64,000 nucleotides of DNA from Acidovorax sp. 69. GTDB taxonomy: Bacteria > Pseudomonadota > Gammaproteobacteria > Burkholderiales > Burkholderiaceae_C. Positions 34,895 through 44,272 of this stretch are shown here, piece after piece. The stretch lies in NCBI RefSeq assembly GCF_002797445.1, contig NZ_PGEP01000001.1, forward strand, positions 3,782,501-3,846,500, read 5' to 3'. Every line of letters starts with the position of its first letter. Positions within the stretch are counted from its first letter, which is position 1. Made by a program: the position numbers and the translations under genes. Under the pieces are notes generated by a model, which saw nothing but the letters and a program-made list of their open reading frames with translations, did not search any database and was not told the DNA's origin.

Positions 34895-36321
34895 CCGACG
34901 CCATGACTACTTCGCCCCTGTTGCGCAGGCTATGGACAACGCTGGCAGAGCCCACCCTGGTGCGCCGCAGCGTGGTGTCGGTCAGCATCGCTTTTGTGCT
35001 GGTTTGGGCCGTACTACTGACCTACAACTTCATCAACTACAAGCAGTCGTTTACCCAAGACCCAGGGCTGCTGAAGTACGGCGATGCGCTGCTTGACTCG
35101 TTGACACCGTATAACGACCCGGCACAGGCCGCGGCCGCCGTGGCGTCCACCAACCACTGGACGAACGTTCGCCGCCGTCAGATCGGCCAGCTCCCTGGTG
35201 TGGCAATGCATGAGTTGCGTGACAGTGCCACCGGCCTGGTGGTGTATGCGCCTGCTGGCCTCGAAGCGCTCAATATTCCGCCGCCCGAGCAAGGCGAGTC
35301 ATCCTCCATCTCAGAGCCCATCGTGCAAGGCGAACACTACCGGGTCTACGCGGGACGCAACGGGCGCTGGGCGCTGCGCATCATCCAAATCAAGCGCTCG
35401 GACACTGACTTCCTGAACAGCAGCGGCCGCAATCTGGTGCCCTACCTGCTGCTGGCGGCTCCCTTCGTGCTCCTTCCGGTGTGGCTATCGGTACGCGCTG
35501 GCCTCAGGCCCCTGCAGCGACTCGCCCGCCGCATTGCACAGCGCAACACCGACGACCTGCAGCCCGTGGGCTTCAACGCCCGCCACCGCGAACTCAAGCC
35601 GCTGGAGCAAGCGCTGGACACCCTGCTGGCCCGTATGCGGCAAAAGGTGGAACGCGAGCGCGCCTTTGTGCAGGACGCCGCGCACGAAATTCGCACGCCC
35701 CTGGCGGTGATTACCGCGCAGGCCCATGTCATGGCCCGCTCGCAAAGCGAAGACGAGCGCACACAGGCGCAGGCGCACCTGGAGCAGGCCATTGCCCGCA
35801 CCTCGCACCTGGCACAGCAGCTGCTGGACCTGGCCGCGCTCGACGAAGCTCAGCGCCCCGCACCGCGCGACCTGGACGTGGCCCAGTGGCTGCGCGCCGC
35901 GTTGGCGCAGGCCGCGCCGCAGGCCATGGCACAGCAGATCGAGCTGTCGCTGGACGCGCCCGACACCCTGCCCGCCCGGCTGGACCTGCCTGCGCTCGAA
36001 TCCATCGCGCACAACCTCATCGACAACGCGGTGCGCTACACCACGGCGGGGGGCAACGTGGCGGTGGGGCTGCGGCACGATGGCGCGCTGCTGCACCTGG
36101 TGGTGCAGGACGACGGACCGGGCATCGCGGCCACCGAGCGCAGCCGGGTGTTTGAGCGCTTCTACCGGGGCCTTGGCCATGCCGCCAACGGCTCGGGCCT
36201 GGGCCTGGCCATCGTGCAGCAGGCGGTGCGGCGCATGGGCGGACAAGTGCAGGTGGGCGATGGATTGAACGGCCAGGGCGTGGGATTTTTTGTCAGCATT
36301 CCCCCCCGTCACAGTGCCTGA
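34891..36321 (+). CDS. Sensor histidine kinase paired with the OmpR-type regulator
   Basis: 476 residues. Helices at about 28-46 and 185-205 enclose a periplasmic region of about 140 residues; a HAMP domain follows (RAGLRPLQRLARRIAQRNTDDLQPV). The H box is FVQDAAHEIRTPLAVI with His265, then the N box NLIDNAVRYT, G1 DDGPGIA, and G2 GSGLGLAIVQQAVRRMGG. Architecture fits QseC/TctE-type kinases. The sensed signal is not evident. The N-terminus (MTDAMTTSPLL) begins at ATG 34891 overlapping the regulator stop. Confidence 0.92.
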   Translation: MTDAMTTSPLLRRLWTTLAEPTLVRRSVVSVSIAFVLVWAVLLTYNFINYKQSFTQDPGLLKYGDALLDSLTPYNDPAQAAAAVASTNHWTNVRRRQIGQLPGVAMHELRDSATGLVVYAPAGLEALNIPPPEQGESSSISEPIVQGEHYRVYAGRNGRWALRIIQIKRSDTDFLNSSGRNLVPYLLLAAPFVLLPVWLSVRAGLRPLQRLARRIAQRNTDDLQPVGFNARHRELKPLEQALDTLLARMRQKVERERAFVQDAAHEIRTPLAVITAQAHVMARSQSEDERTQAQAHLEQAIARTSHLAQQLLDLAALDEAQRPAPRDLDVAQWLRAALAQAAPQAMAQQIELSLDAPDTLPARLDLPALESIAHNLIDNAVRYTTAGGNVAVGLRHDGALLHLVVQDDGPGIAATERSRVFERFYRGLGHAANGSGLGLAIVQQAVRRMGGQVQVGDGLNGQGVGFFVSIPPRHSA

Positions 36322-36661
36322 AGCTGCACTAGAGAAACTATTTTTTTGATAGCTGCCTGTGCTTATTCAATAAGCGCTAGAGGCCTATTTGGCTTGTAAT
36401 TTTTGATGCCGCCTTTCCACCATGCGCGCGGCGTGCGTGGCACCGGCCAAGTGCCTGCGCGCGGCGCTCACAGGCACGATCGGCAACAGAGCCGCCCGCA
36501 GCCTGCCAGCGTGGCGCCCACCACCCTGCCGCCGCTTTCTGAAGCGCTTGTTTCTGATGGGTGAACCGCCATGGCAGATCGTTTAGGCCTCAACAAAAAA
36601 CCCGCAAGCTGTTGGAAATAACCGACACCACGGGTTTTCTGGGACATGCAAACTTTGTCCC
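36322..36661. other. Intergenic region upstream of the kynurenine operon
   Basis: 340 bp without a gene. It holds a repeat copy at 36334-36406 and, just before kynB, an inverted AAAACCCG (36597-36604)/CGGGTTTT (36631-36638) pair with a 26-base loop that could be an operator or a weak terminator. No kynR (Lrp-type regulator) gene lies here or next to the operon in this window. Confidence 0.5.
36334..36406 (-). repeat. Dispersed AGCGCT-type repeat, copy 4 (reverse orientation)
   Basis: Among the best copies: read on the minus strand it gives TAGGCCTCTAGCGCTTATTG, then AATAAGCACAGGCAGCTATCAAAAAAATAG. It lies just after the kinase gene stop, and is the only one of the ten copies on the minus strand. 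Confidence 0.75.
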
Positions 36662-37312
36662 ATGCCAGCAAGCCACTCTTCCAACGCCCGCCCGCTGTGG
36701 GATATCTCGCCCCCGGTGCACGCGGGCAGCCCCGTGTTCCCGGGTGACACGGCCTACAGCCAGCAGTGGTGCGCCACCATCGGGCCGGGTTGCCCGGTCA
36801 ACGTGAGCGCCATCACGCTGTCGCCGCATGTGGGCGCACACGCCGATGCGCCGCTGCACTACGACGCAGATGGCGCCACCATTGGCGACGTGTCGCTCGA
36901 CGCCTTTCTGGGGCCCTGCCGCGTGATCCACGCCATCGGCTGCGGCCCGCTCGTCACTTGGGATCACATCGCCCACGCTGTCGATGACACCCTGCCACAG
37001 CGAGTGCTGGTCCGCACGTACGCCAAGGCCCCCGAGCACTGGGACGGCCAGCTCACCGCCTACGCCCCCGACACCATCGAGCGCCTGGCGGACCGGGGCG
37101 TGTTGCTGGTGGGCATCGACACCGCCAGCATCGACCCGGCCGACAGCAAAACGCTCGACAGCCACCAGGTCATCCGCCGCCGGGGCCTGCGCGTGCTGGA
37201 GAACCTGGTGCTCGACAACGTGCCCGAGGGCGACTACGAGCTGATCGCCCTGCCGCTCAGGCTGACCACGGCCGATGCATCGCCCGTGCGCGCCATCCTG
37301 CGCGCGTTGTGA
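36662..37312 (+). CDS. kynB: Kynurenine formamidase (arylformamidase)
   Basis: Hydrolyses N-formylkynurenine to kynurenine. 216 residues of the cyclase-like family with the metal-binding signature [14 protein letters not shown] (HxGxHxDxPxH) at about 56-69 and the closing [23 protein letters not shown] 36662 is directly behind an AT-rich leader. First gene of kynB-kynU-kynA. Confidence 0.94.
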   Translation: MPASHSSNARPLWDISPPVHAGSPVFPGDTAYSQQWCATIGPGCPVNVSAITLSPHVGAHADAPLHYDADGATIGDVSLDAFLGPCRVIHAIGCGPLVTWDHIAHAVDDTLPQRVLVRTYAKAPEHWDGQLTAYAPDTIERLADRGVLLVGIDTASIDPADSKTLDSHQVIRRRGLRVLENLVLDNVPEGDYELIALPLRLTTADASPVRAILRAL

Positions 37313-37318
37313 CCCACT

Positions 37319-37388
37319 AATTTCAAGCCTTTTGGGCCTCTCGCGCTTATTCAATATGTGCCACCAGCTATCAAAACAATAGTAATTG
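37319..37388 (+). repeat. Dispersed AGCGCT-type repeat, copy 5
   Basis: GGCCTCTcGCGCTTATTCaatatgtGCcacCAGCTATCAAAACAATAG in the 88-bp gap between kynB and kynU. It does not seem to interrupt the operon's direction but could form a hairpin in the transcript. Confidence 0.7.
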
Positions 37389-37400
37389 ACCGCAACCACC

Positions 37401-38711
37401 ATGACCATCACTCACCAAGACTGCCGCGCCCTCGACGCGCAAGACCCACTCGCACCGCTGCGCGACCACTTCAGCCTGCCTGCCGGCGTGATTTACCTCG
37501 ACGGCAATTCGCTCGGCGTGCTGCCCAAGGCAGCTGCGGCGCGTGTGGCCGATGTGGTGGCCCGCGAGTGGGGCACCGACCTCATCCAGTCGTGGAACAA
37601 AGCCAGCTGGTTTGACCTACCCCAGCGCCTGGGCAACCAGCTGGCCCCGCTGATTGGGGCTGGTAAAGACGAAGTGGTGTGCACCGACAGCACCTCCATC
37701 AATCTCTACAAGGTGCTGAGCGCGGCGCTGAACATTGCGCGTGAAGACAGCCCTGCGCGCCAGCGCGTGGTGAGCGAGCGCAGCAACTTCCCCACCGACC
37801 TCTACATCGCCGAAGGCCTGTGCAAAGAGCGCGGCCTGGAGCTGGTACTGGTGGAGCCCGAAGAGATCGCCGCCGCGCTGACCAGCGACGTTGCGGTGCT
37901 GATGCTGACGCACGTGAACTACCGCACCGGCGCCATGCACGACATGGCCGCCATCACCGCCGCCGCGCACGCCCAGGGCATTTTGTGCGTGTGGGACCTG
38001 GCGCACAGCGCAGGCGCAGTGCCCGTGGACTTGAATGGCGCAGGCGCCGACTTCTCCATCGGCTGCGGCTACAAGTACTTGAACGGCGGCCCCGGTGCCC
38101 CAGCCTTTGTGTGGGTGCACCCGCGCCACGCCGACCGCTTCTGGCAACCGCTGTCGGGCTGGTGGGGCCACGCTGCACCCTTCGCGTTTACACCCGACTA
38201 CAAACCCGCACCGGGCATCACGCGCTACCTGTGTGGCACCCAGCCCATCATCAGCCTGTCGGCATTGCAGTGCGGGCTGGATGTGTTCACGGCTGCCGAA
38301 GCACAGGGCGGCATGGCCGCGCTGCGCACCAAGTCGCTGGCGCTCACCGACCTGTTCATCAAGCTCGTGGAAGAGCGCTGCGCAGGCTACGGCCTGGGCC
38401 TGGCCACACCGCGTGACCATGTGCAACGTGGCTCGCAAGTCTGCTTGACGCGCGACGAAGGCGCGGGCGTCAACGGCCAGGGCAGCGGCGCCTACGCCAT
38501 CGTGCAGGCGCTGATCGCGCGGGGCGTGATCGGCGACTTCCGCAAGGGCGATGGCGGCAAAGGCCCGCACAAAGACATCCTGCGCTTTGGTTTCACGCCG
38601 CTGTACATCGGCTTTGAAGACGTATGGAACGCGGTGGAGCATCTGCGCCAGGTGCTGGAAAGCGGCGATTGGCAAAAGCCCGAGTTCAACCAGACCCACG
38701 CGGTGACCTGA
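37401..38711 (+). CDS. kynU: Kynureninase
   Basis: PLP enzyme that cleaves kynurenine to anthranilate and alanine. 436 residues, start ATG 37401. Landmarks: [98 protein letters not shown] (the Lys in GYKYL forms the Schiff base) and [18 protein letters not shown]. Stop is 3 bp from the kynA start. Confidence 0.96.
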   Translation: MTITHQDCRALDAQDPLAPLRDHFSLPAGVIYLDGNSLGVLPKAAAARVADVVAREWGTDLIQSWNKASWFDLPQRLGNQLAPLIGAGKDEVVCTDSTSINLYKVLSAALNIAREDSPARQRVVSERSNFPTDLYIAEGLCKERGLELVLVEPEEIAAALTSDVAVLMLTHVNYRTGAMHDMAAITAAAHAQGILCVWDLAHSAGAVPVDLNGAGADFSIGCGYKYLNGGPGAPAFVWVHPRHADRFWQPLSGWWGHAAPFAFTPDYKPAPGITRYLCGTQPIISLSALQCGLDVFTAAEAQGGMAALRTKSLALTDLFIKLVEERCAGYGLGLATPRDHVQRGSQVCLTRDEGAGVNGQGSGAYAIVQALIARGVIGDFRKGDGGKGPHKDILRFGFTPLYIGFEDVWNAVEHLRQVLESGDWQKPEFNQTHAVT

Positions 38712-38713
38712 GC

Positions 38714-39595
38714 ATGTGCCCCTTCTCCCAAACCCCCGCAGGTGATGAAAAGCCAGCCGCCCTGCCCGAATCCATCGTGCACGAAGAGCGCGCCCAGCTC
38801 GACTTCAGCAAGTCAATGAGCTACGGCGACTACCTGCAGCTCGACGCCATCCTCACGGCGCAAAAGCCGCTGTCGCCCGCGCACGACGAGATGCTGTTCA
38901 TCGTGCAGCACCAGACCAGCGAGCTGTGGATGAAGCTCATGCTGCACGAGCTGCGCGCGGCCATTGGCCACATCGCACGCGACGAGCTGCAGCCCGCCTT
39001 CAAGATGCTGGCGCGTGTGAGCAAAATCATGGAGCAATTGGTGCACGCCTGGGACGTGCTGGCCACCATGACCCCGCCCGAGTACAGCGCCATGCGCCCC
39101 TACCTGGGCCAGTCCAGTGGCTTTCAAAGCTACCAGTACCGCAGCATTGAATTTGCCATGGGCAACAAGAACCGCGCCATGCTCAAACCCCACGAGCACC
39201 GCGCCGACCTGCTGGCGCAGGTGCAGGCCGCATACGAGGCGCCTTCGCTGTACGACGAGGCCCTGCGCCTGCTGGCACGCCGTGGCATTGCCGTGCCCGC
39301 CACCCACACTGAGCGCGACTGGACGCTGCCCTACGCCGAAAGCGATGCGGTGGAACAAGCGTGGTTGGTGGTGTACCGCAACCCCGGGCAACATTGGGAC
39401 CTGTACCAGCTGGGTGAGGAGCTGACCGACCTGGAAGACGCCTTCCGCCTCTGGCGATTCCGCCACGTGACAACCGTGGAGCGCGTGATCGGCTTCAAGC
39501 GCGGCACCGGCGGCACCGGCGGCGTGAGCTACCTGCGCAAGATGCTGGACGTGGTGCTGTTCCCCGAGATCTGGAAGCTGCGCACCGATCTGTGA
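38714..39595 (+). CDS. kynA: Tryptophan 2,3-dioxygenase
   Basis: Heme dioxygenase that opens the indole ring of L-Trp to N-formylkynurenine. 293 residues from ATG 38714. Conserved parts: [63 protein letters not shown], and the heme-ligand His in [31 protein letters not shown]. The operon thus takes Trp to anthranilate; the later anthranilate steps are not in the window. Confidence 0.96.
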   Translation: MCPFSQTPAGDEKPAALPESIVHEERAQLDFSKSMSYGDYLQLDAILTAQKPLSPAHDEMLFIVQHQTSELWMKLMLHELRAAIGHIARDELQPAFKMLARVSKIMEQLVHAWDVLATMTPPEYSAMRPYLGQSSGFQSYQYRSIEFAMGNKNRAMLKPHEHRADLLAQVQAAYEAPSLYDEALRLLARRGIAVPATHTERDWTLPYAESDAVEQAWLVVYRNPGQHWDLYQLGEELTDLEDAFRLWRFRHVTTVERVIGFKRGTGGTGGVSYLRKMLDVVLFPEIWKLRTDL

Positions 39596-39644
39596 AGGGG
39601 CTTCACACCATCAGACCCGGCGGTTGAACCAGAGGACTGGGCAG

Positions 39645-39683
39645 AAAAAAGCCGCCGACGCTTCGGGGGAAGCTCTGGCGGCT
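39645..39683 (-). terminator. Intrinsic terminator for the MliC gene
   Basis: AGCCGCC (39650-39656) pairs with GGCGGCT (39677-39683) around an inner GCTTC/GAAGC stem; on the minus strand a run of six T follows (39645-39650). It lies downstream of mliC read leftward and also between the convergent kynA and mliC genes. Confidence 0.8.
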
Positions 39684-39751
39684 GTCTGCATTCGTTGGGG
39701 TGTGCCCTGTCGCGGTACAAGGCCAGCACCGCTGCGAGGGTTTTGGGGGGC

Positions 39752-40111
39752 TTACTTGACGCCCGCCACCATCATGGGGCGGTTGCTGCGGCACCAGATC
39801 GGTGCCAGGTGGCCAATCTGGATGGTCAGCTCATTGCCCTTGCCCAGCACAGTGGTGGGGCCGTTGCTAAAGGCATAACCCGACTCGGTCGCCTGCTTGG
39901 GCAAGTCCACCGTCCAGCCACTGCGCCGCAGCACGCTGTGTCCCTGCTCGGGGTAGAACTGCATTTCCACCTTTTCACCGTTGCCGCAGGCGAACTGCAT
40001 GCTGCTGTCGGTCGGCTCGCCAAAGGCCTGCAGCGCCGGGGGCTGGCTTGCGCATCCTGACAACACCAGGGTTGCCAGCGCACCGGAACACAACGTAAGC
40101 ATCTTCTTCAT
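39752..40111 (-). CDS. MliC-family lysozyme-inhibitor lipoprotein
   Basis: 119 residues with a lipoprotein signal (MKKMLTLCSGALATLVLSGCAS) and a mature MliC-like domain: MQFACGNGEKVEMQFYPEQ, TESGYAFSNGPTTVLGKGNELTIQIG. Members inhibit C-type lysozyme in the periplasm and protect the cell wall. Family fits the DUF2091/MliC barrel with its first Cys in FACGNG and a last Cys in IWCRS, which may form a disulfide. Single-gene unit with its own terminator. Confidence 0.88.
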   Translation of the reverse strand: MKKMLTLCSGALATLVLSGCASQPPALQAFGEPTDSSMQFACGNGEKVEMQFYPEQGHSVLRRSGWTVDLPKQATESGYAFSNGPTTVLGKGNELTIQIGHLAPIWCRSNRPMMVAGVK

Positions 40112-40727
40112 CGGTCACTCCTGAGAAGCGGTGCACATCGCTGCACACACACCAACCTGCCAACTGCTTGCGGCCACCGACCACCGGGGTCACTGAACGA
40201 CTCACAAGCACAAACCTTGCCACCTGACTGCACGCCCCTCCATAACCCCGGGGCGGTGCATCCCATCCACTGCATGCGAGAGACCGAAACCTGCGACTTC
40301 AGAACCCACTCAACACCCAGCACAGGGCATGACCACAAGATTGCCTCACGGTCCATGCCCCGTCGATTGGGGTGATCCCCACATCGAGAGCCTCCTCTAA
40401 AGTCTGACCCCTCCCTGTGGCGCCTTCATGACGGCCCAGAAGGGTTCCGGATCGCGTGTGATTGGGAGCACGGAGCAATGCAATGCCCCGCAGACACGCA
40501 CGATTGCGCGCTATTGGGCAAAAAACCGCCCCTTTGGGCGCCCCCGGGGGTCAGCGCCCCTGACGGCCTGGGAGATACCCTTAGAGCCGCGCAAACCAGA
40601 GCGCCCGGGTGGACATCCACAGTCCGCAACCCGCCCATCCCAACGAGACAGCAGCCGCTGGCTTGCCCATGTACCCTCGCAGGGCCGGGCTGCCGTTACT
40701 GCCGCCCCTTTTTGGAGACCCGACACT
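40112..40727. other. Long intergenic stretch with no clear gene
   Basis: 616 bp. The MFS frame stays open across much of it (from 40428), but the coding signal is weak and the good ribosome-binding site with GTG at 40728 marks the likely start. A TGGGAGATACCCTT stretch near 40570 and a GC-rich hairpin-forming segment near 40535-40560 are seen; neither matches a full riboswitch. Otherwise nothing is recognised. Confidence 0.5.
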
Positions 40728-41966
40728 GTGCAGGCGCCCCTTTCCCCCACCCCTCCCCCACAGCTCACGCCCCGCGTCGCCTGGTCCATGCTGTTGGCGT
40801 TGGTGGGCGGCTTTGCGCTGAGCCAGGCGTTTCGCACCATCACGGCCATCATGGCGACGGGGCTGCGTGCCGAGTTCGGGCTGTCGGCACAGGCGTTGGG
40901 CGTTTTTGCCGGGGCGTTTGCGTTTGCCTTTGGCACCATGCAGCTCTTCATGGGCATCGGCATCGACCTGTATGGCGTTCGACGCACGCTGCTGGTGGCG
41001 TTTCCACTGGCGATTGCGGGATCGTTGCTGTCGGCACTGGCACCGGGCTATGGGGCGGTGCTGCTGGGGCAGGTGCTGATTGGTGTGGGATGTGCCCCTG
41101 CCTTTCTGGTGTGCACGGTGTTCATCGCGCGCTACTTTCCGGCAAGCCGTTTTGCGATGGTGTCGGGTGTAGCCATGGGTGTGGGCGGGGTGGGCATGCT
41201 GTTCACGGGTACGCCGCTGGCCTGGCTGGTGCAGCAATCGTCGTGGCGCATGGGGTTTGGCGTGCTGGCGTGCCTCGCCGCGTTGGCATGGCTGCTGATC
41301 TTCTGGAGGGTGCACGAGCCCGCACAGCCACTGCACGATGCCCCACCGCGTGAATCGGTGTTGCAGGCGGTGCGCGGCTTTGGTGCTTTGTTCCTGCTGC
41401 CGCACACGGCCGGCATCATGCTGCTGGCGCTGACGACCTATGCCTCGTTTCTCACATTGCGCGGGCTGTGGCTGGGGCCGCTGCTGATCGAACGGCACGG
41501 GTATTCGCTGGTGGCCAGCGGCAACGTGGCCATGTTGTCGTCGCTGGTGTCGCTGTTCAGCCCGGCTTTTTTTGGCCGGATGGACCCGGGCCCTGCGCGG
41601 CGCAGACGCTGGCTGCTGGGCTTCACCCTCGTGCTGGCCGCCTTGTTTGCGGCCATCGGTTTCCTGCACGCCGAATGGCTGGATGTGTGCGGCTCCATCG
41701 CTGTGGGCCTGCTGTCGGGCTACATGGTGCTGCAGTACGCCGACGTGCGCTCTGCCTACCCGGCCGCCATGACGGGGCGCGCCATGGCGGTGTTCACCAT
41801 GGCGTTGTTTCTGGGCGTGGCGCTGATGCAGTGGGTGACGGGCGTTGCCGCCTCGATCGCCACCGCGCAGGGCGCGGACCCCTATGTGGCCGTGATGCTG
41901 ACCATTGCCAGCATGCTGGCGACGGGCGCTCTGGCCTTCAGGTGCCTGCCTGCACCGGCACACTGA
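40728..41966 (+). CDS. MFS transporter (nitrate/sugar-phosphate-like major facilitator)
   Basis: 412 residues from GTG 40728, preceded by GGAG at about 11 bp. About twelve hydrophobic segments begin with VAWSMLLALVGGFALSQAFRTITAIMATGL; the motif GIGIDLYGVRRTLLVAFPLAIAGSLLSALAPGYGAVLLGQVLIGVGCAPAFLV resembles the loop 2-3 and helix 5 region of the 12-helix MFS group. Substrate unknown. It ends 29 bp inside the convergent membrane-protein gene (41938). An upstream extension is possible but lacks family similarity. Confidence 0.85.
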   Translation: MQAPLSPTPPPQLTPRVAWSMLLALVGGFALSQAFRTITAIMATGLRAEFGLSAQALGVFAGAFAFAFGTMQLFMGIGIDLYGVRRTLLVAFPLAIAGSLLSALAPGYGAVLLGQVLIGVGCAPAFLVCTVFIARYFPASRFAMVSGVAMGVGGVGMLFTGTPLAWLVQQSSWRMGFGVLACLAALAWLLIFWRVHEPAQPLHDAPPRESVLQAVRGFGALFLLPHTAGIMLLALTTYASFLTLRGLWLGPLLIERHGYSLVASGNVAMLSSLVSLFSPAFFGRMDPGPARRRRWLLGFTLVLAALFAAIGFLHAEWLDVCGSIAVGLLSGYMVLQYADVRSAYPAAMTGRAMAVFTMALFLGVALMQWVTGVAASIATAQGADPYVAVMLTIASMLATGALAFRCLPAPAH

Positions 41967-42408
41967 GCCGCCTGGGGCCGGGTGGGCACAGTGCAACGCC
42001 GGCGCCCGCAACACGCCACCACTGCAGCACGCCGAACAGCAACTCAAACGCTGTGAAACCGAGCACGATGGCATTGGCACCGTGTGCCACGGCATAGATC
42101 TGCCAGGCGGCGAACAGGAACCGCGCCACACCATCGAGCCGCCCGAGCAGCAAGGTGGGCGCAGCGATGCGCGCCACCGACCACACCACCACCACCGACC
42201 CCAGCAGGTTGGCCAGCAGCATGTGCGTCGTGTCAAGCGGGTGCAACGTGCCGGGCAGCGCCAGCGCCTGGGCGATTTGCCCCAATTGGGTGTAAAGCCA
42301 GGCAAAGGTCCAGGGCAAGGCAAAAGGCCAGGTGACGAGCAGGTCGTACCAGCCGCTGGCGCGGACGATGCGCTGGTAACGGGGATGGGAGAGCGCAGGC
42401 AAGGACAT
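41938..42408 (-). CDS. Membrane protein of unknown function, divergent from a MerR gene
   Basis: 156 residues from ATG 42408: MSLPALSHPRYQRIVRASGWYDLLVTWPFALPWTFAWLYTQLG..., with about four hydrophobic segments (37-55, 78-95, 104-122 region, 125-145). No family recognised by name. It is transcribed away from the MerR regulator across a shared promoter that carries an 18-bp palindrome, so it is the likely target of that regulator. Its last codons overlap the MFS gene. Confidence 0.65.
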   Translation of the reverse strand: MSLPALSHPRYQRIVRASGWYDLLVTWPFALPWTFAWLYTQLGQIAQALALPGTLHPLDTTHMLLANLLGSVVVVWSVARIAAPTLLLGRLDGVARFLFAAWQIYAVAHGANAIVLGFTAFELLFGVLQWWRVAGAGVALCPPGPRRLSVPVQAGT

Positions 42409-42450
42409 GGGTGGACCATCGGGCGAGTGAGAGAAGCCCCGAGGGTCAGG

Positions 42451-42468
42451 CCTGAAGTACGCTTCAGG
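42451..42468. promoter_or_regulatory. SoxR/MerR-type operator palindrome
   Basis: CCTGAAGTACGCTTCAGG: CCTGAAG and CTTCAGG arms with a TACG centre, 18 bp. It resembles the SoxR operator (CCTCAAGTTAACTTGAGG). It lies 42 bp from the ATG of the leftward membrane-protein gene and 55 bp from the rightward MerR ATG. On the minus strand TTGACC borders the palindrome (42469-42474), a plausible -35 with the long spacer that MerR-family promoters use; the -10 is not clear. Confidence 0.6.
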
Positions 42469-42523
42469 GTCAAGCACTTTGTTGTTGTTTGAGCACCCCA
42501 ACCACCCTGTTCGAAGGAACCCC

Positions 42524-42901
42524 ATGCTGATCGGAGAACTGGCCACCGCCTCGGGCCTGAGCCGCGAGGCACTGCGCTTCTATGAGCAACAGGGCCTCAT
42601 CCGCGCGCGGCGTCTGGGCAACGGCTACCGTGACTACCCGGCCGAGGCCGTGATGCTGGTGCAATACATCCGCACCGCACAGCAGCTGGGCTTCACGCTG
42701 GCCGAGATTGGCGACCGGCTGCCCGCCATCTGGGACGCCGCCGACCCTGGCCCCGCACTGGCCCAGGTGCTGGCCACCAAGCTGCAAGAAATCGATGTCC
42801 GCATTGCAGCGCTGCAGGCCTTGCGCCAGACGCTGGCCGAACGTGTGGCCACCGACTGCCCGTTGCGGGACGTGCCACAACACGCGGCAAGACCCGGCTG
42901 A
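42524..42901 (+). CDS. MerR-family transcriptional regulator
   Basis: 125 residues from ATG 42524, with AAGGA at a suitable distance upstream. Winged HTH: MLIGELATASGLSREALRFYEQQGLIRARRLGNGYRDYPAEAV, followed by a hydrophobic helix and a coiled-coil dimer region (LATKLQEIDVRIAALQALRQTLAERV). Only two Cys-like positions are absent or unclear near the C-terminus (ATDCPLRDV has one), so it is not an obvious SoxR or metal sensor of the MerR/ZntR kind. The inducer is unknown. Divergent from the membrane-protein gene. Confidence 0.88.
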   Translation: MLIGELATASGLSREALRFYEQQGLIRARRLGNGYRDYPAEAVMLVQYIRTAQQLGFTLAEIGDRLPAIWDAADPGPALAQVLATKLQEIDVRIAALQALRQTLAERVATDCPLRDVPQHAARPG

Positions 42902-42965
42902 CGCCCGACACCACGGCGGATCGGGCGGCAGGGGCCTGTGCAAGCCGCTGCGGCACGGATTTGCA

Positions 42966-43027
42966 TCAAAACGGGTTCTAGCGCCAATGGAATATGCGCA
43001 AACAGCTATCTATTTAATAGCAACTAC
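42966..43027 (+). repeat. Dispersed AGCGCT-type repeat, copy 6
   Basis: GGTTCTAGCGCCaatggaatatGCGCaaaCAGCTATCtatttaATAGCAA at the 3' end of the convergent monooxygenase gene (stop at 43024-43026); the stop codon itself falls within its final bases. Confidence 0.65.
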
Positions 43028-44235
43028 AACGAACTGGCACTGGAGCCATCGCCCCGGTACAACCACGGCACGTCCAGCACCCGCTCGCCCAACAGGCGCA
43101 ATGACAGGTCGCGTCCCCAGCGCACGGGCCCGGTGGCATGGAAGATGCGGCCGTTGCGCGCAGACCGGGCCTGCACGCGCGCGTTGCGCTGCCAGCGGTT
43201 GAGGGCGTAGCGGCGCAGGCGCAGCGGCACGTCCAGGTCGTGCATGGCCAGCGCGCGCTGCAACTCGGCCGCGTCTTCAATCGCCATGCCCGCGCCCTGC
43301 GCCAGATAAGGGCGCATGGGGTGGGCGGCATCGCCCAGCAGGCCCACCAGGCCTTGCGCCATCTCGCCCGCGTTTTGCACGGGCGGGCGGTCGCACAGCG
43401 GCCACAGGCGCCAGCCTGGCCCCCCCGCGGCGCTCACGCTGCGCACCACATCCTGCAGCGCCGTGCAGGTCCCCTGCAGGGCATGTTCGAGGCCAGCGGC
43501 GTTGGCGGCGTGGTCCCAGTTCTCCAGGTCCTGGGGCGCCGGGCCCTGCACGATGACAACAATGTTCTGCAGCTCGCCCCGGCGCACGGGATATTGCACC
43601 GCGTGCAGGCGCGGGCCAAGCCAGGCGGTCACCTGGCCGGTGCGCAGGGCATTGGGCAGCGCGTGCTGGGGCACCAGGGCCCGATAGGCCAGATGACCCG
43701 TCACGCGGGGCGGTACAGCGCCCAGCAACTGGGTGCGTGTGCGGCTCCACAGGCCATCGGCGCCGATCAGGGCATCGCCCTCGACCTCTTTGCCCCGGCT
43801 GGTGCGCACGGTGACAACACCTTCAGCATCGGTGAACCCGTCGATCGCATGCTCCAGGTGGCATTGCGTATCGGTGTATTTGGTCACTGCGGCCAGCAGC
43901 AGGCCATGCAGATCGGCCCGATGAATGGTGGCGTAGGCCGCGCCATAGCGCTCCACCGCCGTGGAGCCCAATGGCAACACGGCCAACTCGCGACCACTGA
44001 CGGCGTTGCGCACCTGCAGGCGGCTGGGAAATGCCGCCACGGCCTGCAAAGGCTGCTGCAGGCCCCAGGCCTGCAGGCGGCGCACCACGTTGGGCCCGAT
44101 CTGCACGCCTGCACCCACTTCGCTGAATGCCGCAGCGCGCTCATACAACCTGACGTCCCAGCCCGCACGCGATGCGCCCAACGCCGCAGCCAAGCCGCCA
44201 ATGCCGCCACCAGCGACCAATACCTGTTTTTTCAT
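43024..44235 (-). CDS. FAD-dependent aromatic monooxygenase (salicylate hydroxylase/UbiH class)
   Basis: 403 residues from ATG 44235. Rossmann motif VLVAGGGIGGLAAALGASRAG at the N-terminus, the middle DG motif GDALIGADGLWSRTR, and the FAD ribityl motif LVGLLGDAAHPMRPYLAQGAGMAIEDAAEL. This is the class A flavoprotein hydroxylase family, with salicylate, 3-hydroxybenzoate and 6-hydroxynicotinate hydroxylases as relatives; the substrate cannot be chosen. It lies alone in its transcription unit, convergent with the MerR gene. Confidence 0.88.
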   Translation of the reverse strand: MKKQVLVAGGGIGGLAAALGASRAGWDVRLYERAAAFSEVGAGVQIGPNVVRRLQAWGLQQPLQAVAAFPSRLQVRNAVSGRELAVLPLGSTAVERYGAAYATIHRADLHGLLLAAVTKYTDTQCHLEHAIDGFTDAEGVVTVRTSRGKEVEGDALIGADGLWSRTRTQLLGAVPPRVTGHLAYRALVPQHALPNALRTGQVTAWLGPRLHAVQYPVRRGELQNIVVIVQGPAPQDLENWDHAANAAGLEHALQGTCTALQDVVRSVSAAGGPGWRLWPLCDRPPVQNAGEMAQGLVGLLGDAAHPMRPYLAQGAGMAIEDAAELQRALAMHDLDVPLRLRRYALNRWQRNARVQARSARNGRIFHATGPVRWGRDLSLRLLGERVLDVPWLYRGDGSSASSL

Positions 44236-44272
44236 GTGCCGATTGTCGCGGGCCTGGACGGGGTTGCTCTTG

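Noticed and set aside
40545-40600. A stretch with TGGGAGATACCCTT resembling part of a TPP riboswitch
   Set aside because: The second half of the TPP consensus (the ACCTGAT...GCGTAGGGA part) is missing, and the downstream gene is a general MFS carrier, so a thiamine switch is not supported.
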